This document shows, piece by piece, positions 5,565 through 9,724 of a stretch of 9,724 nucleotides of DNA. The notes below the pieces were generated by a model that saw only the letters and a list, made by a program, of their open reading frames with translations, did not search any database and had not been told where the DNA came from. The stretch is from assembly GCA_021825955.1 (NCBI GenBank), contig JAKAEH010000010.1, positions 1 through 9,724 on the forward strand, written 5' to 3'. Positions within the stretch are counted from its first letter, which is position 1; each line of letters begins with the position of its first letter. The DNA comes from a bacterium. Its GTDB lineage: Bacteria; Patescibacteria; Microgenomatia; Levybacterales; UBA12049. A program made the translations under genes and the position numbers.

Positions 5565-6287
5565 ATGAAAAAAATAAAACTGCTTCTTTCTTTACCTCTT
5601 ATACTTGCCTTCTTGCTTTTGGCAAACGTTTCTTTTGCGCAGACAACTGCTCCGGATGTCGTTACATACAATCCTCTTTTTGACATGTCTAAACCAACTG
5701 CCACAAGCTTTATACAATTTGGCGAACGCCAGGCAAAAAGAATTGATATATTCCCCTTTACCACAGTAATAGTTCCTGCAAACAGCTTTAAAGACAACGT
5801 TTCCGTTAATGTTTACGCTGGTAATTGGGATAAAATAAAAGCCGTACTGCCCAAAGGCCAATCTCCTATTTCTTCCTATTATCTTGCGTTTGTTGACAGC
5901 AAAAATAAGATGGTTCTTCCATCCAACCCAATAATAGTTCAGTCATACAATAATTTTGTGGAAACGAATACCTTCTTTTATCCAATAGGAGCAGCTGGAA
6001 ATATAGATGTTGCAAACGCAAAAAATTGGCCGGGTCATATATTTGTAAATACCGAATTACCCATACAAGATTCCGCGTTCGTTGTTTCTGCCAATAAAGC
6101 ATTACAGAAAGATGACCCCTCGCTTCACCCGCCTCTTCCAAACACAACCGTAACACAGCCGGCATCCGGACCCTCGGCTTCAACACAAAAAGCCATAGCT
6201 TTGGTGTTTCTGATTGTTACCGCACTTTTATTACTGTTCCTGCTTTGGAATAACAACAAAAAATCTCATTTGAGACGAAGAAAATAA
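5565..6287 (+). CDS. Secreted protein of unknown function with C-terminal membrane anchor
   Basis: I do not recognise a family. The 240-residue product has a clear signal peptide (basic MKKIK, hydrophobic 6-21, likely cut after SFA at 23-25), an extracellular domain of about 155 residues, a Pro/Ser/Thr-rich linker (about 186-208), one membrane helix (about 210-228) and a basic tail ending in RRRK. The expected topology is therefore outside-facing with a cytoplasmic tail. The segment around 60-110 alternates strand-like hydrophobics (FTTVIVPANSF, VSVNVYAGNW) and looks beta-rich, loosely like ZU5 or Ig-type folds, which is a weak impression. No LPXTG-like sorting motif or cysteine is seen. It has a strong promoter with a dyad beside it, lies downstream of the repressor, and its stop codon directly abuts the stop of the convergent ABC transporter gene. 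It may be a surface or adhesion-type protein; confidence in any role is low. Confidence 0.85.
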   Translation: MKKIKLLLSLPLILAFLLLANVSFAQTTAPDVVTYNPLFDMSKPTATSFIQFGERQAKRIDIFPFTTVIVPANSFKDNVSVNVYAGNWDKIKAVLPKGQSPISSYYLAFVDSKNKMVLPSNPIIVQSYNNFVETNTFFYPIGAAGNIDVANAKNWPGHIFVNTELPIQDSAFVVSANKALQKDDPSLHPPLPNTTVTQPASGPSASTQKAIALVFLIVTALLLLFLLWNNNKKSHLRRRK

Positions 6288-8108
6288 CTACCTATATCTT
6301 TTTGCCTGAATATTAAAAAGTTTTTCATATATTCCTTTCTCTTTCATCAATTTGTCGTGGGTTCCTTCTTCGACTATCTTTCCCTTACCTATAACATAAA
6401 TCCTGTCAGCATTTCTTACTGTTGAAAATCTGTGGGAAATAATAAAAACGGTTTTATCTTTGCCCAAACCCTCTACTTTTTCAAAAATTTCGTTTTCCGA
6501 TTTTGCATCTATTGATGCTGTCGGTTCGTCCAATATTAAGACGGGTGCGTTTCTGAAAAAAGCCCTGGCGAGAGCAACTTTTTGCCATTCACCAACCGAA
6601 ATGTCTGCTCCTCCTTCAAAAGTTTTTCCCAAAACCTGTTCGTATCCTTTTTCCAAAGACTTTGCAACCTTATTTGCTCCGGATTTACCCGCTGCTTTTA
6701 CTATCTCTTTAAAATTTTCCTTCTCAAAAGTCTTTCCAAAATATATGTTTTCCCTTAATGTATACTCGTATTTAATAAAGTCCTGAAATATTACGCCTAA
6801 AGTTTTATACCAGCTGGTTAAGTCCAATTTGTTGATGTTTACTCCGTTTATTAATATTTCCCCCGAAGTCACGTCGTAAAAACGGGCTAAAAGTTTTACA
6901 AGCGTAGTTTTGCCTGCCCCGTTTTCACCCACAAATGCAATTTTCTCCCCCGGTTTTATCTTTAAAGAAAAATCTTTCAAGACATATTTTTTTGATCCCG
7001 GATAAGAAAAACTTACATTCTTAAATTCTATACTTGGAGAACTATTTATGCTTACCTTAACCGCAGATTTCGGTGATACTATAATGGGCTTTGCATCAAG
7101 TACCTTAAAGATATCTTCTACGTAAAGTGTTTGGTTGTATGTTTGTGATAAATTACGGAATAAACCGTTAACCGCCTGTTGAAAATTGCCAACCACAAAA
7201 GTAAAATAAGTAAGACTTCCAAGAGTTATTTTTCCGGCTATTGTTGAAAGGATTATAAATAATTCAATTGCAAAATATATTACAATTCCCCCGATATCAA
7301 AAATAAGAGTTGTAACAAATCTTTTTCTTCCGACTTTTGTATTCTCCGAAACGAATTTTTTCTGAATCTTGTCCAGCTCGGTAATAAAATTCCTTGCGGT
7401 TTGGAAAATCTTCATCTCCTTTGCGCTTTGCCCGTTCTGGATAAGATCGGATATATACCAGAATTTTTTCCTGTACGGAGAATTATCTTCCCAAAGTCCC
7501 CATATTGTTTTTGCATACTTTGTCTGGTTAAGAAAAACAGGAACTGCAATTAAAACGATAAGAAATCCAAGATATATGTTTAAAGTAGAAATAATAATAA
7601 CGGCAAATAAAAGTCCCGTAAGCGCCTGAAACGTATAAAAGATTGCCGAAATCATATTAAGCGGTCTCCAGGTATAGCTTTCTTTTACTCTTTGAAGAGT
7701 ATCTTTAAAGTTACTGTCTTCGAAATACTGTAAATCAAGCTCCGAAAGTTTTAAAAGAACAACTCTGTAAAGCGCTACCGGAAGTTTTGTCCAGAGAAGA
7801 AGGTCAACATAACTCTGGAGGGAAAAGAAAACTTCCTGGACAATAAAGGTAAAAAGTCTAAATGCCATTAAAAGATAAAGCCTTTGCAAGTTGAAATTTG
7901 AGTGACCAAAGCCGGCAACAATCAGGTCGATTACGAGTTTATAAATATAAGCATTAACAAAAGGAATAAATGCGGGAACTATGGAAACAGTAAGATTTGA
8001 AAGAAATAATTTTTTGTCTATACTCCACAAAAAAACCATCAACCTTTTTGAGGTTTTGGTTACATCGACAATTTTACCTATTTTTTCTTTTTTTAAAAAA
8101 CCTGCCAT
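6288..8108 (-). CDS. ABC exporter, fused membrane and ATPase domains (peptide/lipid export type)
   Basis: The 606-residue half-transporter has an N-terminal membrane domain (about 25-325, about six helices) and a C-terminal ATPase: Walker A GENGAGKT at 394-401, Q-loop Gln442, signature ISVGEW at 503-508, Walker B LILDEP at 524-529 (Asp527, catalytic Glu528) and H-loop His559. It should work as a homodimer exporting a substrate from the cytosol. The signature SVGEW replaces the usual SGGQ; SxGEWQ forms are familiar from exporters in peptide-antibiotic and RiPP clusters. No N-terminal C39 peptidase domain is present, so leader removal would need another protein. ATG 8108 has AGGGG about 7 nt upstream. 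It is divergent, 55 bp away, from the peptidase/nucleotidyltransferase fusion, hence a natural partner. The substrate is unknown; lipid export cannot be excluded. Confidence 0.9.
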   Translation of the reverse strand: MAGFLKKEKIGKIVDVTKTSKRLMVFLWSIDKKLFLSNLTVSIVPAFIPFVNAYIYKLVIDLIVAGFGHSNFNLQRLYLLMAFRLFTFIVQEVFFSLQSYVDLLLWTKLPVALYRVVLLKLSELDLQYFEDSNFKDTLQRVKESYTWRPLNMISAIFYTFQALTGLLFAVIIISTLNIYLGFLIVLIAVPVFLNQTKYAKTIWGLWEDNSPYRKKFWYISDLIQNGQSAKEMKIFQTARNFITELDKIQKKFVSENTKVGRKRFVTTLIFDIGGIVIYFAIELFIILSTIAGKITLGSLTYFTFVVGNFQQAVNGLFRNLSQTYNQTLYVEDIFKVLDAKPIIVSPKSAVKVSINSSPSIEFKNVSFSYPGSKKYVLKDFSLKIKPGEKIAFVGENGAGKTTLVKLLARFYDVTSGEILINGVNINKLDLTSWYKTLGVIFQDFIKYEYTLRENIYFGKTFEKENFKEIVKAAGKSGANKVAKSLEKGYEQVLGKTFEGGADISVGEWQKVALARAFFRNAPVLILDEPTASIDAKSENEIFEKVEGLGKDKTVFIISHRFSTVRNADRIYVIGKGKIVEEGTHDKLMKEKGIYEKLFNIQAKRYR

Positions 8109-8118
8109 TAATTACCCC

Positions 8119-8153
8119 TATTCTACTACACAAAATTTTCTTATGCTAGAATA
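8119..8153. promoter_or_regulatory. Symmetric divergent promoter region of the exporter and fusion genes
   Basis: TATTCTA (8119-8125) and TAGAATA (8147-8153) form a 7-bp inverted repeat, and each contains a -10-like TAGAAT on the strand that reads out of the region. The rightward one is in extended form (TGC-TAGAAT, 8144-8152) and predicts a start near 8159, just before ATG 8164. No clear -35 box is seen for either direction. The symmetry suggests shared control of the two genes. Confidence 0.4.
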
Positions 8154-8163
8154 TAGGACAAAT

Positions 8164-9384
8164 ATGGGAAAACTTATAAAACTGCCGATGATAATAAAGA
8201 CTTTCGGAGACAGTATGTACCCCTTGCTCATTGACGGAGACGTACTATATTTAAAAAGAATAAATTTTTCCCAGACAAAAGTTAATGACATTATAACGGT
8301 CAAAAACTCTACAAAATATTTTACCCACAGAATTATTTACAAAGGCAAGGATTATCTAATCACAAAGGGAGACGGAAACCCTTTTTTTGATAAAAAAGTT
8401 TTACCCAAAAATGTAATTGGAATAGTAAAAAAGGTTAAAAGACAAAATATTATTCTTAATACTGAGCAGATATATTTGCTCCAATCAACAGTGTACTTTA
8501 AAGAAATTATAAAAATAAAAAAAATCCTTGAGAAAAATAAGATAGAAATTGTCTTTTTAAAAGGGCTTCCTTTACACCTTTATTATGAAGAAACCCATCC
8601 TAAAAGAATTTATGCTGACTGCGATATTTTAATTTATCCGAAAGATTTTCCAAAAGTTAAATCTTTGCTTAAAAAATTTGGATATAAAAAATTGGAAGAT
8701 GACCTTTCCGATTATCATAAAAAGCTAAAGGGTAAAGATTCTGAAATATCTTTTACAAAAGCATTAGATGGTTTCCATGTGGTATTTGATATACATTTCG
8801 AAATTGTATTTATGATGACCCAGCTTGGAAAACTGAATCATTTATATCCACAAAAGAAAATAGACGAGCTAAGCAAAGAATTTATGGAAGATAAAAAAAT
8901 AATCAATATAATGGGAGAAAATTTTCCTATTCTTTCCACTACAAATTTGATAATTTACCTCTGCCTTCATCTTTTTCACCATAATTTTAAGGGAGCGTAC
9001 CGATTAGAACTAATAAGTAAAATAATCGGCAAAGGAAAAATTGATTATTCGGAAATGAAATTGACAGTAAAAAAATATAATCTTCAAAACTTTATATTCC
9101 CCTGTTTTTTGTTACTAAATAAATACTACAAAACCAAAATTGATGAAAAATTTCTTGAAGAAATTAAACCTAGTAAAAAAACACTCAGTTACATAAAAAA
9201 AGAGGTTTTAAATTCTGATATTTTTAACGAAGAAGAAAGAATAGGAAGCGGAGTAAAAAGGTTTAAAATGATTTTCTTTCTTTCTCCAAATACGTTTTAC
9301 AAAAAAATACTTACTTTTTTAAACCCTGAGGTAATTTATTCTATATTGTGGGTTTTTTACAGAAGATTTATTACGTTTTTCTGA
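8164..9384 (+). CDS. Fusion: S24/S26-type Ser/His peptidase-like domain plus nucleotidyltransferase_5-like domain
   Basis: The 406-residue product has two parts. Residues 9-95 look like a signal-peptidase/LexA-type catalytic core: GDSMYP with candidate nucleophile Ser17, DGDVLYLKR at 24-32, THRII with His55 where the Sec11/SipW-like S26B branch has its catalytic His, and KGDGN at 68-72. There is no membrane helix before Ser17, so it is not an ordinary anchored signal peptidase. Residues from about 105 on fit the uncharacterised nucleotidyltransferase_5 family: FLKGLPLHLYY at 131-141, the metal-binding-like ADCDILIYP at 151-159 (Asp152, Asp154), KKFGYKKLE and FDIHFEI at 208-214. That family occurs in lasso-peptide clusters, where a tailoring role has been proposed. 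ATG 8164 is chosen because AGGA lies 5 nt upstream and an extended -10 lies at 8144-8152; earlier in-frame starts would lie upstream of that promoter and inside the divergent transporter gene. Base composition is clearly more AT-rich than the housekeeping genes. The 3' end overlaps the PqqD-like gene by 14 bp tail to tail. Confidence 0.8.
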   Translation: MGKLIKLPMIIKTFGDSMYPLLIDGDVLYLKRINFSQTKVNDIITVKNSTKYFTHRIIYKGKDYLITKGDGNPFFDKKVLPKNVIGIVKKVKRQNIILNTEQIYLLQSTVYFKEIIKIKKILEKNKIEIVFLKGLPLHLYYEETHPKRIYADCDILIYPKDFPKVKSLLKKFGYKKLEDDLSDYHKKLKGKDSEISFTKALDGFHVVFDIHFEIVFMMTQLGKLNHLYPQKKIDELSKEFMEDKKIINIMGENFPILSTTNLIIYLCLHLFHHNFKGAYRLELISKIIGKGKIDYSEMKLTVKKYNLQNFIFPCFLLLNKYYKTKIDEKFLEEIKPSKKTLSYIKKEVLNSDIFNEEERIGSGVKRFKMIFFLSPNTFYKKILTFLNPEVIYSILWVFYRRFITFF

Positions 9385-9631
9385 TTATTTTGGACTTTAT
9401 AAGCTCGTTTGTAAAATCTTCGAAATCTTCTCCAGCTCTTGCTTCTGTTATTGAAAATGTTTTTGAAAGAAAATTTATTATCTTCTCTTTTTCCCATCCA
9501 TTTTTTATCTTCTCAAAAATAAGAGTGCCTGTTTTATTAAATGTATAAATAATAGACTCTTCTCCATCAAAAATAGTTGACTTATCCCCTACCTTTTGTA
9601 CAATAAAACCTTTGTTAATTTTGTATTTCAT
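9371..9631 (-). CDS. PqqD-like peptide-binding protein (RiPP recognition element)
   Basis: The 86-residue protein has the PqqD family layout: N-terminal strands (1-24), the YTFNKTGTLIFEKIKNG block at 29-45 matching the family's yxLNxtGxxIWxxlxxG (Asn32, Gly35), then helices (46-80) ending in LIKSKIIRKT, the counterpart of the LxxxGll end. Such proteins bind leader peptides of ribosomally made, modified peptides (RiPPs) and present them to a maturase; in lasso systems the equivalent is the B1/E protein. The ATG at 9631 has no Shine-Dalgarno but overlaps the stop of the upstream gene (ATGA), so it is probably translationally coupled to it. Its 3' end overlaps the convergent fusion gene by 14 bp. 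No precursor peptide is seen in the window, so the RiPP role is inferred from family and neighbours. Confidence 0.78.
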   Translation of the reverse strand: MKYKINKGFIVQKVGDKSTIFDGEESIIYTFNKTGTLIFEKIKNGWEKEKIINFLSKTFSITEARAGEDFEDFTNELIKSKIIRKT

Positions 9632-9724
9632 ATCTTCAACACTTTTTCTCTAAAAAAACTTTGAAAGAGTTTTTGATCTTTTTTTACATATATGTAATAA
9701 AAATCGGTTTTATTTACAAAGGCC
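9628..9724 (-). CDS. C-terminal end of an unidentified gene (cut by right window edge)
   Basis: The minus strand is open for 31 codons from the window edge to TGA at 9630-9628, which overlaps the PqqD-like ATG at 9631-9629 by four bases (ATGA). The residues include NKTDFYYIYVKKD and end in REKVLKI. Too little is present to name a family. Its value is contextual: a 4-nt overlap with a PqqD-like gene is typical of a co-expressed functional partner, such as a maturase, a kinase-like enzyme or a precursor-processing protein. Confidence 0.6.
   Translation of the reverse strand, partial: AFVNKTDFYYIYVKKDQKLFQSFFREKVLKI

Noticed and set aside
7981..8163. An N-terminal extension of 61 residues on the peptidase/nucleotidyltransferase fusion
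   Set aside because: It lies mostly antisense to the start of the ABC exporter and upstream of the extended -10 at 8144-8152. The S26-like motifs begin right after ATG 8164, which has an AGGA at good spacing.
9684..9697. Perfect 14-bp palindrome TTACATATATGTAA
   Set aside because: It lies inside an open coding frame (codons for Tyr, Ile, Tyr, Val) and is easily explained by AT-rich codons; no second copy is seen.
1..9724. CRISPR arrays, tRNA or rRNA genes, insertion sequences, replication origin
   Set aside because: No regularly spaced repeats, no tRNA-like or rRNA sequence, no transposase and no DnaA-box cluster were recognised on either strand.

Overview
The window reads as a piece of a small, AT-rich bacterial genome, most likely from the candidate phyla radiation (Patescibacteria, possibly a Microgenomates-like lineage). 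This is an inference. It rests on a minimal 149-residue EF-Ts, a reduced rpsB-tsf-frr-rseP cluster with no pyrH, uppS, cdsA or dxr, a ribosomal protein S2 with a long lysine-rich tail, low-complexity AATTTTTAA-type DNA between genes, and several start codons sitting right after a -10 box. TGA appears to be used as a stop, so there is no sign of a recoded TGA.

Layout. Positions 1-144 (minus) hold the N-terminus of glucose-6-phosphate dehydrogenase (zwf), which runs off the left edge. A 196-bp divergent region with three copies of an ATCCC(G)TTAGAAA motif separates it from a glutamate dehydrogenase-family gene (341-1624, plus). The translation block on the minus strand follows, transcribed from right to left: rpsB (4804-3896), tsf (3855-3406), frr (3404-2844) and the rseP-type site-2 protease (2756-1638). 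The rpsB promoter and leader lie at 4805-4912, and the leader can form an H-type pseudoknot that buries the Shine-Dalgarno sequence, a likely autoregulatory element.

The middle holds a YerC/TrpR-like repressor (5016-5408, plus). It is bracketed by two copies of a 17-bp sequence built on the palindrome ATATATCGATATAT. Next comes an unrecognised secreted, C-terminally anchored protein (5565-6287, plus) with a near-consensus promoter, a stem-forming dyad beside its -35 box, and almost no leader.

The right third looks like one edge of a peptide-modification and export locus. It has an ABC exporter (8108-6288, minus), a divergent fusion of an S26-type Ser/His peptidase-like domain to a nucleotidyltransferase_5-like domain (8164-9384, plus), a PqqD-like peptide-binding protein (9631-9371, minus), and the last 31 codons of an unidentified gene that overlaps the PqqD start by ATGA and continues off the right edge. 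PqqD-like proteins, these nucleotidyltransferases and peptide ABC exporters occur together in lasso-peptide and related RiPP clusters. No precursor peptide or maturase is visible here, so the rest of the system, if real, lies beyond position 9724. This right-hand block is the best candidate for a poorly described system; the S2 leader pseudoknot and the repressor's paired operators are the best regulatory finds.
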